Assembly: GCF_040834005.1 (NCBI RefSeq)
Contig: NZ_CP162129.1
Location: forward strand, 7,501-71,500
DNA: 64,000 nt
Direction: 5' to 3'
DNA from: Paenibacillus sp. PL2-23
GTDB lineage: Bacteria > Bacillota > Bacilli > Paenibacillales > Paenibacillaceae
Position 1 is the stretch's first letter. Every line of letters starts with the position of its first letter. The notes under the pieces were generated by a model. The model was given only the letters and a program-made list of their open reading frames with translations, ran no database searches and had not been told where the DNA came from. This document shows positions 37,038-46,011 of the stretch, in pieces. The position numbers and the translations under genes were made by a program.

Positions 37038-37928
37038 TCACTTCGCCTGCTCCAGAAGCCGCTCCAGCTGCTCCCGCCCGAAGACGTACGCCTCGTTGCA
37101 GAACGGGCAGACCACCTCTGCTTGCCCATCCTCCTCGATGATGGCGGCCAGCTCGGCCTCTCCAAGGCTGATCAGCGTCTGCTCCACCTTCTCCGCTGTG
37201 CACTTGCACTTGAACGTAAGCGGCATGGAATCGTGGATAACCAGATCCTCGTCGCCGACAACCCGCTTCAGCAGATCCTCCGGCCCAGCACCCTCCGCCA
37301 TAAGGGTCGTAACCGTCGGCATACCGGCAATCGCTTCCTCCAGCCTCGTAATCTCCGCGTCCGTCAAGCCCGGCAGCAGCTGTACGATGAAGCCTCCCGC
37401 GTGGAGGACGCTGTTGTCATTCTCCACCAGCACGCCTACTCCGACAGCCGACGGCGTCTGCTCGGACACCGCGAAGTAATACGTGAAGTCTTCGCCAAGC
37501 TCGCCCGATACGATCGGCACGCTGCCCCGGTAAGGCTCCTTCAGCCCCAGATCCTTGGTGATATAAATATTGCCCGACGTGCCCACCGCTCCGGCCACAT
37601 CCAGCTTGCCCTTGTCGTTGCTGCCGTGATGCGCCTGCGGATGGTCCACATAGCCTCGCAGCTCGCCGGCGGCATTCGCGTCGACGACAATTCCCCCAAT
37701 AGGGCCGTTGCCCTTCACTTGAATGGTCAGCCGCTCGCGCCCCTTCAGCATCGCGCCCATCATCGCGCCAACCGACAGCGTGCGGCCCAGCGCCGCCGTA
37801 GCGGTCGGGAAGCTGTCATGCCGGCGGCGAAGCTCTTCTACAATATTCGTCGTGCGAACGGCGAACACGCGAATCTTGCCCTTCCACGCCGTACCCCGGA
37901 CAAGCACGTCCTGAAGCTGCTCTGCCAT
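37038..37928 (-). CDS. hslO: Redox-regulated chaperone Hsp33
   Basis: 296 aa, with RGTAWKGKIRVFAVRTTNIVEELRRRHDSFPTATAALGRTL at the N-terminus and the zinc switch CKC (in FKCKCTAEK) plus CPFC near the C-terminus, giving all four cysteines. It is a cytoplasmic holdase activated by oxidation. It follows coaX by four bases. Confidence 0.96.
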   Translation of the reverse strand: MAEQLQDVLVRGTAWKGKIRVFAVRTTNIVEELRRRHDSFPTATAALGRTLSVGAMMGAMLKGRERLTIQVKGNGPIGGIVVDANAAGELRGYVDHPQAHHGSNDKGKLDVAGAVGTSGNIYITKDLGLKEPYRGSVPIVSGELGEDFTYYFAVSEQTPSAVGVGVLVENDNSVLHAGGFIVQLLPGLTDAEITRLEEAIAGMPTVTTLMAEGAGPEDLLKRVVGDEDLVIHDSMPLTFKCKCTAEKVEQTLISLGEAELAAIIEEDGQAEVVCPFCNEAYVFGREQLERLLEQAK

Positions 37929-37932
37929 ATGA

Positions 37933-38703
37933 TTAACCCTCCTGATTGCGTTCGTATATAATGCGAAGCCCTTCCAATGTAAGCAGCGGGTCCACTTCCT
38001 CGATCGTCTCCGACTCCGCAGCGATCAGCTCGGCCAAGCCGCCCGTCGCCACCACGCGAGGCGTGACGCCGAACTCGGCCTTGATCCGATTGACGATACC
38101 GTCCACCTGTCCCGCATAGCCAAAAATAATACCCGCCTGCATCGACGTCACCGGATTCCGGCCAATGACGCTCTTCGGCTTCGCCAGCTCGATTCGCGGC
38201 AGCTTGGCTGCGCGCTGGTACAGCGCCTCCGTCGAGATGCCGATGCCCGGCACAATCGCGCCGCCCAGGTAGCTTCCGCTGGCGTCGACGTAATCGAACG
38301 TTGTCGCCGTTCCGAAGTCCACCACGATGAGCGGAGCGCCATATTTCTCAATGCCTGCTACCGAATTGACGATCCGGTCCGCTCCGACCTCGCGCGGATT
38401 CTCGTAACGGATATTGAGGCCCGTCTTGACGCCCGGACCTACAACTACGGGATTCCTGCGCACATATTTCAGACACAGCTGCTCCAGCGTACGCATCAGC
38501 GGCGGCACTACGGAGGAGATAATGACGCCTTCGATCTGCTCCATCCGCACGCCCGCATAGCTGAACAGGTTGTGTATATTCATGCCGTATTCATCTACCG
38601 TAGCGGACCTGTTCGTGCTGAGCCGCCAATGGTAGAGCAGCTCCTTGCCGCGATAGATGCCGAGCACAATATTCGTATTGCCTACGTCAATGACCAATAT
38701 CAT
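37933..38703 (-). CDS. coaX: Type III pantothenate kinase
   Basis: 256 aa. ASKHA-fold motifs are [30 protein letters not shown], the pantothenate loop [10 protein letters not shown] and [16 protein letters not shown], and [10 protein letters not shown]. It carries out the first step of CoA synthesis. Its ATG overlaps the nadC stop by four bases, so it is coupled to the NAD genes here. Confidence 0.95.
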   Translation of the reverse strand: MILVIDVGNTNIVLGIYRGKELLYHWRLSTNRSATVDEYGMNIHNLFSYAGVRMEQIEGVIISSVVPPLMRTLEQLCLKYVRRNPVVVGPGVKTGLNIRYENPREVGADRIVNSVAGIEKYGAPLIVVDFGTATTFDYVDASGSYLGGAIVPGIGISTEALYQRAAKLPRIELAKPKSVIGRNPVTSMQAGIIFGYAGQVDGIVNRIKAEFGVTPRVVATGGLAELIAAESETIEEVDPLLTLEGLRIIYERNQEG

Positions 38704-39590
38704 CCCCGGCCGACCTCCTTCTTCTCGTTCAGGTCGAGACTGATGTCCAGCGCCTGGAACGAATACGTCAAGCCGCCGACAGAGATGACGTCAACGCCGC
38801 ACGCCGCGATGCCGTGAATGGTATCCAGCGTCACGCCGCCTGAAGCCTCCACAATGACATGGGGCGAGCCGGCCTTGATCCGCTTCACCGCTTCCTTCAT
38901 CATGTCATGCGGCATGTTGTCCAGCATAATGATGTCGGCGCCGCAAGCGAGCGCTTCCTCCACCTGCGCCAGCGACTCCGTCTCCACCTCGATCTTCATC
39001 GTATGCGGAATCTGGCCACGCGCCGCGCCCACCGCTTCGGTTATTCCGCCAGCGCCCTTGATATGATTATCCTTGATCATGACGGCGTCGTACAGACCGA
39101 ACCGATGATTGGCTCCGCCGCCAACCCGCACCGCGTATTTCTCCAGCATGCGATGCCCCGGCGTCGTCTTGCGCGTATCCACCAGCCGCACCGGCAGGCC
39201 CTGCAGCGCGTCGACAAAAGCCTTCGTCTTGGTCGCGATGCCCGACAGCCTCTGCATCAGGTTCAGCGCAAGCCGCTCTCCCGTCAGAATGCTGTGCGTG
39301 CTGCCTTCCACTTCTATTATAACCGTGCCTCTCGATACGGCGTCGCCATCCTGCGCCAGAGCCCGGAACGTCAGCTCCGGATCTACGACGTCGAATACCA
39401 GCTTCGCAACGGGAATTCCCGCGATGATGCCCGTATCCTTCACATGGATAACGGCCTTCGACCTTGAGCCGCGCTTGATGGTTGTCTCCGTCGTAATATC
39501 TCCGCTGCCGATATCCTCCGCCAGCCATCTTCCAATTTGCTCGCGCAGCGCAGCATCATAGCCTCCTGCTGTCCACTCAAACATCTTCAA
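38700..39590 (-). CDS. nadC: Nicotinate-nucleotide pyrophosphorylase
   Basis: 296 aa. The quinolinate phosphoribosyltransferase signatures are [52 protein letters not shown] with the catalytic Lys and Arg, and [16 protein letters not shown]. It converts quinolinate and PRPP to nicotinate mononucleotide. It overlaps the end of nadB by 14 bases. Confidence 0.96.
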   Translation of the reverse strand: MKMFEWTAGGYDAALREQIGRWLAEDIGSGDITTETTIKRGSRSKAVIHVKDTGIIAGIPVAKLVFDVVDPELTFRALAQDGDAVSRGTVIIEVEGSTHSILTGERLALNLMQRLSGIATKTKAFVDALQGLPVRLVDTRKTTPGHRMLEKYAVRVGGGANHRFGLYDAVMIKDNHIKGAGGITEAVGAARGQIPHTMKIEVETESLAQVEEALACGADIIMLDNMPHDMMKEAVKRIKAGSPHVIVEASGGVTLDTIHGIAACGVDVISVGGLTYSFQALDISLDLNEKKEVGRG

Positions 39591-41190
39591 TCCGCTCCTC
39601 GGTTATGCCTTGCGTCCGGTGCAGCACCGTATGCTTGCGCCAGACAAGATCGTCCCGTGTCGGGAAGTCCTCTCTATAATGCGCGCCCCGGCTTTCCTCG
39701 CGCTGCATCGCCGCCTCCGTCGTCAGCAAGGCGCAGGTAAGCAGGTTCGCGAATTCAAATTCCTCCGGCTGCGTCAGAATCGACTGGAAGATCGGCAGCT
39801 GACGCTTCAGCTCCTCATGCCCCTTCTTCAGCCCGTTCTCATTCCGTCTCAGCCCCGCATAGCGAACCATAATCTTCTGCAGCTTGAGCCGACGCTCCAC
39901 TACAGCCTGAATAGGAGCGCTGATGCGCTCTTGCTCGTTGTGGATGCGCGGCTTCGCCTCCAGCTTCGGCAGCGACTCGATCCGCTTCACGATGCGGCGG
40001 CCGAACACAATCGCTTCGGACAGCGAGTTGCTGGCCAAGCGATTCGCCCCGTGCACGCCCGTCGAGGACACCTCGCCGCAGGCGAACAGACGCTTGATGT
40101 TCGTCTCGCCATTCAGATCGGTACGAACACCGCCCATCATATAGTGCATCGCGGGTGCAACCGGAATCCAATCCGTTGTGAGGTCGAGGCCATATTTGAG
40201 ACAATATTCGTAAATCGTGGGAAAACGGTGCTTCACCATATCCGCCGATTCATGCGTAATGTCAATGTAGACGAAGGTCGACTTCGTCTCCTCCATCTCG
40301 CTGACGATGGCTCTTGCGACAACGTCGCGCGGAGCCAGCTCCAGCTGCTCGTGGTAGCGCTCCATGAACCGCTCGCCCTTCATATTCCGCAGCACCGCCC
40401 CTTCGCCGCGCACGGCCTCGGAGATCAGGAATCTCGGCGCTCCCGGGTAACAGAGCGAGGTGGGATGGAATTGTATGAACTCCATATCCCGTATGTATGC
40501 GCCCGCGCGGTACGCCATGGCCACGCCGTCCCCCGTCGCCACCTCCGGATTCGTCGTGTAGCGATAGAGCTGGCCGGAGCCGCCTGAGCACAGAATGGTC
40601 GCCTTGCCCCGCACAAATATACGCTCGCCGCCCGGCTTCTGCACGATCGCGCCGCAGCATTCTCCGTCCTCGGTCACAAGGTCAATGACAAAATGCTCGT
40701 CCCACACCTCGATGTTCGGATTCGCTACCGCCGTCTCCGACAAGGCCCGTACAATCTCGAAGCCCGTTGCATCGCCGTTAGCATGCAGGATGCGGCGCTG
40801 GCTGTGGGCGCCTTCCTTGGTCAAGGCGAACTCGCCATTCTCCTGATCGAACTGGGTGCCCATATTAATGAGGCTTTGTACGCCGCGCGGTCCCTCATGA
40901 ACCAGCACGTTAACCGCCTCGTGATCGCATAGGCCCGCTCCTGCAATGAGCGTGTCCTGGCGGTGGTAGGCCGGTGAATCCTCATCGGAGAAGACGGCCG
41001 CAATGCCGCCCTGAGCGTAACGGGTATTGCTGTCGAGCAAGGATTTTTTGGTGATCATGAGCACATGATGGCGATTACTTGCCCGTATAGCGGTAAAAAG
41101 ACCGGCAATGCCGGCCCCGATGACGATGACGTCTGTCTCCAGCACAGGCAGCTGGTCCAGCTCCACGTCGACCAAATATCTTGGAATCAT
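39577..41190 (-). CDS. nadB: L-aspartate oxidase
   Basis: About 537 aa from ATG 41190, ten bases after GGAGG; the frame runs about 100 codons further upstream and overlaps nadA, but that part is a shadow. The FAD motif is DVIVIGAGIAGLFTAIRA. Succinate-dehydrogenase-family active-site segments include RYAQGGIAAVFSDEDSP, HPTSLCYPGAPRFLISEAVRGEGA, and MHYMMGGVRTDLNG. It oxidises aspartate to iminoaspartate for NadA. Confidence 0.96.
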   Translation of the reverse strand: MIPRYLVDVELDQLPVLETDVIVIGAGIAGLFTAIRASNRHHVLMITKKSLLDSNTRYAQGGIAAVFSDEDSPAYHRQDTLIAGAGLCDHEAVNVLVHEGPRGVQSLINMGTQFDQENGEFALTKEGAHSQRRILHANGDATGFEIVRALSETAVANPNIEVWDEHFVIDLVTEDGECCGAIVQKPGGERIFVRGKATILCSGGSGQLYRYTTNPEVATGDGVAMAYRAGAYIRDMEFIQFHPTSLCYPGAPRFLISEAVRGEGAVLRNMKGERFMERYHEQLELAPRDVVARAIVSEMEETKSTFVYIDITHESADMVKHRFPTIYEYCLKYGLDLTTDWIPVAPAMHYMMGGVRTDLNGETNIKRLFACGEVSSTGVHGANRLASNSLSEAIVFGRRIVKRIESLPKLEAKPRIHNEQERISAPIQAVVERRLKLQKIMVRYAGLRRNENGLKKGHEELKRQLPIFQSILTQPEEFEFANLLTCALLTTEAAMQREESRGAHYREDFPTRDDLVWRKHTVLHRTQGITEERIEDV

Positions 41191-41249
41191 GCTTCGGAAT
41201 CCTCCAGAATGGAATAATGAGTGAGTTTGCGGGCATGAAGCAGCGCATG

Positions 41250-42188
41250 CTACTTCACCAGCAGCATGCGCTCCAATGACAACCGGGCTTTGTCCGCAAC
41301 GGCAGGCGGCACATAAATTTGAGGCTGCATCGTCTCCAGACATTTGACCAGCTTCTTCAGGTTGTTCACCTTCATGTTGGGGCAGACCAGATATTTGGAC
41401 GCGAAGTGGAATGTCTTGTCCGGGCTGTCCAGGCGCAGCTGGTATCCCGTTCCGTCCTCCGTGCCGACGATAAATTCCTTGCAGTCGGATTCCTTGCAAT
41501 ATTTGAGAATCGCGGTCGTGCTGCCTACGAAATCTCCCAGCTCCACAACCTCAGGACGGCATTCCGGATGCACAACGAATTGCGCGTTCGGATACTTCGC
41601 CTTCATCTCCTCGACGTCCTTGACCGTCAGCATGTCATGCGTATTGCAGTAGCCTTCCCAGATGATCATCTTCTTATCGGTATGCTGCTGCACGTAGTGG
41701 CCCAGGTTCTTGTCCGGCACCCAGATTACCTCGTCGCCCTCCACCGAATTGACGACCTTCACCGCATTGGCCGACGTACAGCAAATATCGGTCTCCGCCT
41801 TGATCTCGGCCGACGAGTTGATATACGTAACCACCTTCGCGTTGGGATGCTGCGCCTTCAGCTTGCGAAGACCGTCCACATTCACCATGTCCGCCATAGG
41901 GCAGCCCGCGCGTTCGTCAGGAATAATAACCGTCTTGTTCGGAGCCAGAATCTTCGCGCTCTCTCCCATAAAGTGCACGCCGCAGAACACGATCGTCTCC
42001 GCGTCCGTCTCAGCAGCCTTCTGCGCCAGCAGGAAGGAATCGCCGCGGAAATCCGCCACCTCCTGAATTTCGTCGCGCTGATAGTAATGAGCAAGAATAA
42101 TGGCGTTGCGTTCCTTCTTCAATTGCATCAGCCGTTCACGCAGCTCGCGGTTCTGCTCCGCCTTGCGTTCCAGTGCCAGTGCTTCCAC
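41250..42188 (-). CDS. nadA: Quinolinate synthase
   Basis: 312 aa, the shorter form of the family, with GTG start (AGAGGAG upstream). It shows ILAHYYQRDEIQEVADFRGDS, VFCGVHFMGESAKIL, and conserved cysteines in RAGCPMADM, HPECRPEVV and VCPNMKVNNL that should bind the [4Fe-4S] cluster. It condenses iminoaspartate with dihydroxyacetone phosphate. It is the first gene of a nadA-nadB-nadC-coaX-hslO run. I found no NadR-type operator that I could name in 42189-42371. Confidence 0.95.
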   Translation of the reverse strand: MEALALERKAEQNRELRERLMQLKKERNAIILAHYYQRDEIQEVADFRGDSFLLAQKAAETDAETIVFCGVHFMGESAKILAPNKTVIIPDERAGCPMADMVNVDGLRKLKAQHPNAKVVTYINSSAEIKAETDICCTSANAVKVVNSVEGDEVIWVPDKNLGHYVQQHTDKKMIIWEGYCNTHDMLTVKDVEEMKAKYPNAQFVVHPECRPEVVELGDFVGSTTAILKYCKESDCKEFIVGTEDGTGYQLRLDSPDKTFHFASKYLVCPNMKVNNLKKLVKCLETMQPQIYVPPAVADKARLSLERMLLVK

Positions 42189-42641
42189 GATGACCCACTC
42201 CTCTTATAGGAAAAAAATTCTCGGTGCCAAATAAAAATATCGTTTAAGGCAATCGTTCGACCGACTTTGTGAAATGATGCACAAACTTAGGAAGCCGCTT
42301 ACCTATAGTTTAAACCAAAAGGGATAAATTCATTTGATTAAGATTTAATTTACTCCTGTTAGATAGGTCTGTCAATGGATGATTGCTGATTTGGAGCAAA
42401 CAAAGGGATATGGCTTACAAAAAGAAGCTTGTCCGTGGCGGACAAGCTCCTCATGGCTGGGTAAGCTCCTGGCTAGGCGAGGTTCAACTGCCAGCTCACG
42501 CCAAAGCGGTCGGATACCCAGGCGAACTTCTGGCTGAAGCCATAGCTGCCGAGCGGCATCAGCACACTGCCATCTTGGCTGAGCTTGGCGTACAGCGTAT
42601 CCAGCTCCTCCTCGCTGTCGCAGGTAACGTACAGGGAGATA

Positions 42642-42830
42642 GCAGCTGTAAAAGTAAGTCAATGACCCCCACTTAACTAACGTTTGAAGTGGGAGCTTGT
42701 AACGACCCGATCGTACGAACGTCTTGCGACTCCGATCTTTTGGCGTTCCGAAGAACGTGGTGTTACATCCTCGAGTAAGCCTTCGCCTACCAATGGGCAG
42801 ATTGACAGCTGCCCTGCAAGCCTAGTCATG
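42642..42830 (-). ncRNA. Putative omega RNA (reRNA) with guide from the flanking gene
   Basis: The right end of the element, from the tnpB stop to 42658, holds several stems, ending with CCCACTT (42693-42687) / AAGTGGG (42674-42668) on the minus strand and GGGGGTCATTGAC at the boundary. In IS200/IS605 elements this region is transcribed as the TnpB guide RNA, and about 16 bases beyond the end act as guide, here TTACTTTTACAGCTGC. The 5' limit is not visible. Confidence 0.6.
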
Positions 42831-44076
42831 CTAAGCCTGCACCTTCAAGAAGGTACTCTTTTCCCTTCAAACAGAGATTCATGGCGCCGATCCGGTCATC
42901 ATTGCTTGCATATCCGCATGCCTGGCAACGAAAGCGATGCCTGCGTTTATCCCGGTTTTCTTTGGCCGTGTGGCGGCATAGGGGACACGCTTGCGAAGTG
43001 TGCTTCGGATCCACGGCTATCACCATCGATCCTGCAAGCTTCGCCTTATACGTCACCATCTGACGCAGCTGATAGAACGCCCACGATACCGTCACATACC
43101 GATACTTCAGCTTTGCCTTTTCCGCCCTGCGGCGGATCCCTGTCAAATCCTCCAGCACAAACAGCGTATTCGCCCCATATCGGGTAACGAGTGCCTTACT
43201 TACCTGATGGTTCACATCGGTCATCCAGCGGTTTTCTCGTTCTCCGATTTGCTTCAGCCTGCGGCGGGACGAAGCCGTTTGTTTGCGTTGCAGCTCGGAA
43301 CGCAATCGTTGGTAGTTGGCTCGTTTGTGTTTGAGCTCCCTTCCTCGAAAAAACAGCGTTCTCCCCTCGGTGTCATACACCGTAGCTACAAAGTTGATGC
43401 CCAGATCAATCCCTGCAACGTGTTCAATCTCCTTAAGCTCAGGAGAGGCCATTTCCTTAGACACTGGAATATGCAAAAACCACTTCTGTTTTTTGCATAC
43501 CAGCTTGGCTGTACCGAATGTCCATGTGCCGTCGAAATAGGTCTCCATTCCTTTGGCTTCGAAGGGAATCTTAATGCGGCCTTGCAGCGTATTGACGGAG
43601 AATAGCTTTGCGCTTAGCGAGTAATCCCGTCTCCAGACGAGATCGTATTCCGGCTTCTTAAATTGTATGCGTGTCCAAGCATGTCCGCTGCTCAAGATGG
43701 TCTTGTATTTAGCCCGTACCGTTTTCAATACCGACTGAGCCATTTGAGAGCGCAGGCCCATCGTGCTGCGCAGGGTTCGATACGTCATTCGGTGCAGGGC
43801 AGACTGCCGGCGCTCGCTCGTCTCAAACACAAGGGCAGAGACAAAATTACAGCCTTGACGATAAGCGATCATCGTTTGTTGCAGGGCCATCATTTGACTT
43901 TCTGACGGTTTGATTTTGATTTTCGCCGTCACGGTAACGATCATATGTTCGCCTCCTCGCTATGCTAATTTTAGCATAGTAGGGAGAACAAGAACACACC
44001 AAATATCATTCCGGCTAATGCCGGACGCCCATTCCTCCCCCGCTTATAGAAGACGGGAGTATCCTGGGCGATATTG
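42658..44076 (-). mobile_element. IS200/IS605-family element carrying tnpB only (1419 bp)
   Basis: Boundaries come from the perfect restoration of the interrupted VOC gene. The left end (44076) begins CAATATCGCCC directly after the target TTCAT on the minus strand. The right end (42658) finishes GGGGGTCATTGAC. There are no terminal inverted repeats and no target duplication, as expected for this family. The left end carries the subterminal hairpin CCGGC-ATTA-GCCGG. No tnpA transposase gene is present, so movement would need TnpA in trans. Confidence 0.9.
42826..43944 (-). CDS. tnpB: TnpB RNA-guided nuclease of IS200/IS605 family
   Basis: 372 aa, apparently intact. An N-terminal helical/OrfB region is followed by the RuvC-like nuclease with D180 in AGIDLGINFVATVYD, E265 in FVLEDLTGIRR and D350 in NDDRIGAMNL. 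The zinc ribbon cysteines are C320, C323, C340 and C343. All three acidic residues needed for cleavage are present. TnpB uses an RNA from its own 3' end to cut sites next to a short target-adjacent motif, which favours element maintenance. Confidence 0.95.
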   Translation of the reverse strand: MIVTVTAKIKIKPSESQMMALQQTMIAYRQGCNFVSALVFETSERRQSALHRMTYRTLRSTMGLRSQMAQSVLKTVRAKYKTILSSGHAWTRIQFKKPEYDLVWRRDYSLSAKLFSVNTLQGRIKIPFEAKGMETYFDGTWTFGTAKLVCKKQKWFLHIPVSKEMASPELKEIEHVAGIDLGINFVATVYDTEGRTLFFRGRELKHKRANYQRLRSELQRKQTASSRRRLKQIGERENRWMTDVNHQVSKALVTRYGANTLFVLEDLTGIRRRAEKAKLKYRYVTVSWAFYQLRQMVTYKAKLAGSMVIAVDPKHTSQACPLCRHTAKENRDKRRHRFRCQACGYASNDDRIGAMNLCLKGKEYLLEGAGLA

Positions 44077-44347
44077 ATGAATGCTTCACATTGCTGTCAA
44101 TGCACATATATTCCTGCCCCTTCAGCGTAAAGGTAGCCGCGATGACCGAGCCTTCTGCACCGGGGCCCTCTGGACCGTAGTACGCGACGTTTAACACCTC
44201 GGAATTCGGAAACAGCGAGACGTAGAAGTTCATCGCTTCTTCAGCCTGTCCCTCGAACATGAGGAACGTGTGGATTTTTTGCATGCTGCATACACTCCAA
44301 TCATCATTTATTTGTTATGCGTTTGTCTGTCCGTCAATGGGCTTGCC

Positions 44348-44875
44348 TTAATTGCTGTTTGGCATAACGGGCGTAATCCCTTGCTCCACAAGCATCTGAA
44401 GGCCAAGGAACATATAATGCCAGCCATGCTGCGACTGATCGTGGAACTCCTCCATCGCTTTGCGTGTATCGGCCTCGGTCCAGCCTTCCTCCACAGGCAC
44501 GTGAATGTGCTGGGTGAACACCATTTTGCACCCTTCCTCAGTCGGCTTGATCTCTACGATAATGGTATCCTCGTTCTGGCTGAACTGCGGCATCTGGAAC
44601 GTAAACACCAGCTTCGTCGGCCGCTCCACGGTCACATACCGGCCAATCGCGCGATACTCCACTCCGTCCCTCTCATCGACAATCTCCCATTCCCCGCCGA
44701 CACGAGGATCGCTGACCGCCGATTTGTTCGTCGCATCCATGGTCATCAGCCACTTACGCATCATAACGGGATTGATCCAAGCGTCGAACAGCTTCTCAGC
44801 CGGTACCTTGAACTCTCTTACCATGATCAGATCTGTACGAGCATTCGTTTGCTTAACCATTAGAACCTCGCTCAT
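44348..44875 (-). CDS. SRPBCC (AHSA1-like) domain protein
   Basis: 175 aa. It contains the AHSA1/START-like fold pattern: VREFKVPAEKLFDAWINPVMMRKWL, DPRVGGEWEIVDERDG, PTKLVFTFQMPQFS and GWTEADTRKAMEEFHDQSQHGW. ATG 44860 is an alternative start with a better-spaced GAGG. Genes of this type often follow an ArsR regulator and precede a VOC gene, as here. The ligand is unknown. Confidence 0.85.
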   Translation of the reverse strand: MSEVLMVKQTNARTDLIMVREFKVPAEKLFDAWINPVMMRKWLMTMDATNKSAVSDPRVGGEWEIVDERDGVEYRAIGRYVTVERPTKLVFTFQMPQFSQNEDTIIVEIKPTEEGCKMVFTQHIHVPVEEGWTEADTRKAMEEFHDQSQHGWHYMFLGLQMLVEQGITPVMPNSN

Positions 44876-44938
44876 CCTCTCTTATTCATCTCGTTCCTTC
44901 ATCTCATTAGAAGCTTCTCCGACAACTGCCCTACAAAT

Positions 44939-45277
44939 TCAGCTGTCCTCCTCTCCTTCAAGCAGCGCTTTCTCCAGCGCATCGAACCTTGACGACCAGT
45001 AACGTTCGTAGAAGCTAAGCCACTTCATCGCCTGCGCCATCGTAGCCGACTCCAGGCTGCAGTAGTGCGTCCGGCCTTGCACAGATCGTCGGAGCAGCCC
45101 AGCATGCTCCAGCACCTTCACATGCTTGGACGCCGCCGCAAGCGACATGTCGAACGGCTCGGCAAGCTCGGATACCGTTCGGTTCCCCTGTGTCATCAGC
45201 CGCAGCATCCCCCTGCGAGTCGAATCCGACAAAGCGTGGAAGATCTGATCCAGCTTCTCTTCATTTTGCTCATCCAT
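44939..45277 (-). CDS. ArsR-family transcriptional regulator
   Basis: About 112 aa from ATG 45277 (or 116 from ATG 45289). It is a winged helix with IFHALSDSTRRGMLRLM and the recognition helix segment TVSELAEPFDMSLAAASKHVKVLEHAGLL. No metal-binding cysteine pair is present, so it belongs to the non-metal subgroup that accompanies SRPBCC genes. The promoter's -10 box lies only about 20 bases upstream of either ATG, so the message is leaderless or nearly so. Confidence 0.9.
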   Translation of the reverse strand: MDEQNEEKLDQIFHALSDSTRRGMLRLMTQGNRTVSELAEPFDMSLAAASKHVKVLEHAGLLRRSVQGRTHYCSLESATMAQAMKWLSFYERYWSSRFDALEKALLEGEEDS

Positions 45278-45280
45278 ATA

Positions 45281-45338
45281 TTCAACCATATGGTTAACTA
45301 TACCCCGCGAGCAGGCAAAAGTCAACCGTTTGGTTGAA
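45281..45338 (-). promoter_or_regulatory. ArsR promoter with two palindromic operators
   Basis: On the minus strand TTGACT (45325-45320) and TATAGT (45302-45297) are 17 bases apart. Two palindromes flank and overlap the promoter: CAACC-gttt-GGTTG (45323-45336) on the -35 box and AACC-atat-GGTT (45284-45295) at the transcript start. They share the half-site TTCAACC, which suggests autorepression. Confidence 0.75.
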
Positions 45339-45419
45339 TATCGTGCGTATGGGGCTGTTACGATCCCACGGAGAGTGTCGATTTAATGTGGACATTGAAT
45401 CTTCTTGCCTCATTTGCGC

Positions 45420-45480
45420 CCCTCAGATGGATTTTTAATGACAGTTGAATCTAATGATTAAAAGAAAATCGATCTGAGGG
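45420..45480. repeat. 61-bp imperfect inverted repeat
   Basis: CCCTCAGAT (45420-45428) pairs with ATCTGAGGG (45472-45480). Inside these, GATTTT (45430-45435) pairs with AAAATC (45465-45470), and TAAT pairs with ATTA further in. It lies between the ArsR promoter and the 102-bp array. It has no T run, so it is not an obvious terminator. Confidence 0.7.
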
Positions 45481-45530
45481 CAGTTGAGAAACAAGATGAA
45501 AAGCTGTCCACAATTAATAGACACTCTCCC

Positions 45531-45938
45531 TCGTGTCGCTATTGCGCGTGCAGGTGCCTCATTGGCTGCAACAACGACATCCCGTGTCGTTGTTGGTCAA
45601 ACTAGCTGCTCGTTCGGCCCAACTACGATCCCTCGTGTCGCTATTGCGCGTACAGGTGCCCCAGTTACTGCAACAACGACATCTCGTGTCGTTGTTGGTC
45701 AAACTAGCTACTCTTTCGGAACAACTACGATTCCTCGTGTCGCTATTGCGCGTGCAGGTGCCTCATTTGCTGCAACAACGACATCTCGTGTCGTTGTTGG
45801 TCAAACTAGCTACTCTTTCGGACCAGCTACGATCTCTCGTGTCGCTATTGTGCGTACAGGTGCCTCAGTTGCTGGAACAACGACATCCCGTGTCGTTGTT
45901 TAACAAACAAGCTACTCTTTCGGAACAACTACGATCCC
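45531..45938 (+). repeat. 102-bp tandem repeat array B (4 units)
   Basis: Units start at 45531, 45633, 45735 and 45837 with TCGTGTCGCTATTG. Each contains a perfect 11-bp stem CAACAACGACA-5 nt-TGTCGTTGTTG (one unit varies slightly). The unit is homologous to array A at 32721-33081 on the other strand. A frame of 139 codons stays open through it (34-residue period), but the start is an arbitrary ATG without a ribosome site. Confidence 0.92.
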
Positions 45939-45951
45939 TCGTTCGTGTCAC

Positions 45952-45999
45952 CACAAAAAAAGCAGAAGCGAAGGCGACACCCTGCCTTTCACTTCTGCT
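45952..45999 (-). terminator. Rho-independent terminator of the nucleoside transporter operon
   Basis: AGCAGAAGTGAAAGGC (45999-45984) pairs with GCCTTCGCTTCTGCT (45975-45961) on the minus strand and is followed by TTTTTTG. It lies about 160 bases beyond the last permease gene, with the 36-bp repeats in between. Confidence 0.93.
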
Positions 46000-46011
46000 T
46001 TCCCCATCCCT

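Larger units (their letters stand above)
42479..44284 (-). pseudogene. VOC-family (PhnB/glyoxalase-like) gene split by a transposable element
   Basis: The 5' part (44284 to 44077) encodes MQKIHTFLMFEGQAEEAMNF to CIDSNVKHS. The 3' part (42657 to 42479) encodes FTFTAAISLYVTCDSEEELD to the normal end GVSWQLNLA. Removing 42658-44076 rejoins the reading frame as NVKHSFTFTAAISLY with no lost or added base. This is the expected PhnB-like sequence of about 130 residues. These small metal-binding-fold proteins have mostly unknown roles. Neighbours are SRPBCC and ArsR genes, a common trio. Confidence 0.93.

Noticed and set aside
39577-41499. Long 640-residue form of L-aspartate oxidase
   Set aside because: The extra 100 residues overlap nadA and show no family sequence; a strong ribosome site marks ATG 41190.
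42372-42662. A 96-codon minus-strand frame left of the TnpB element
   Set aside because: It is out of frame with the VOC gene remnant, whose true frame gives the conserved C-terminus.
45484-45903. A 139-codon open frame across array B as a repeat-protein gene
   Set aside because: It has no ribosome site, its start is an arbitrary ATG, it runs only because the unit is 102 bases, and residue differences between arrays follow hairpin pairing.
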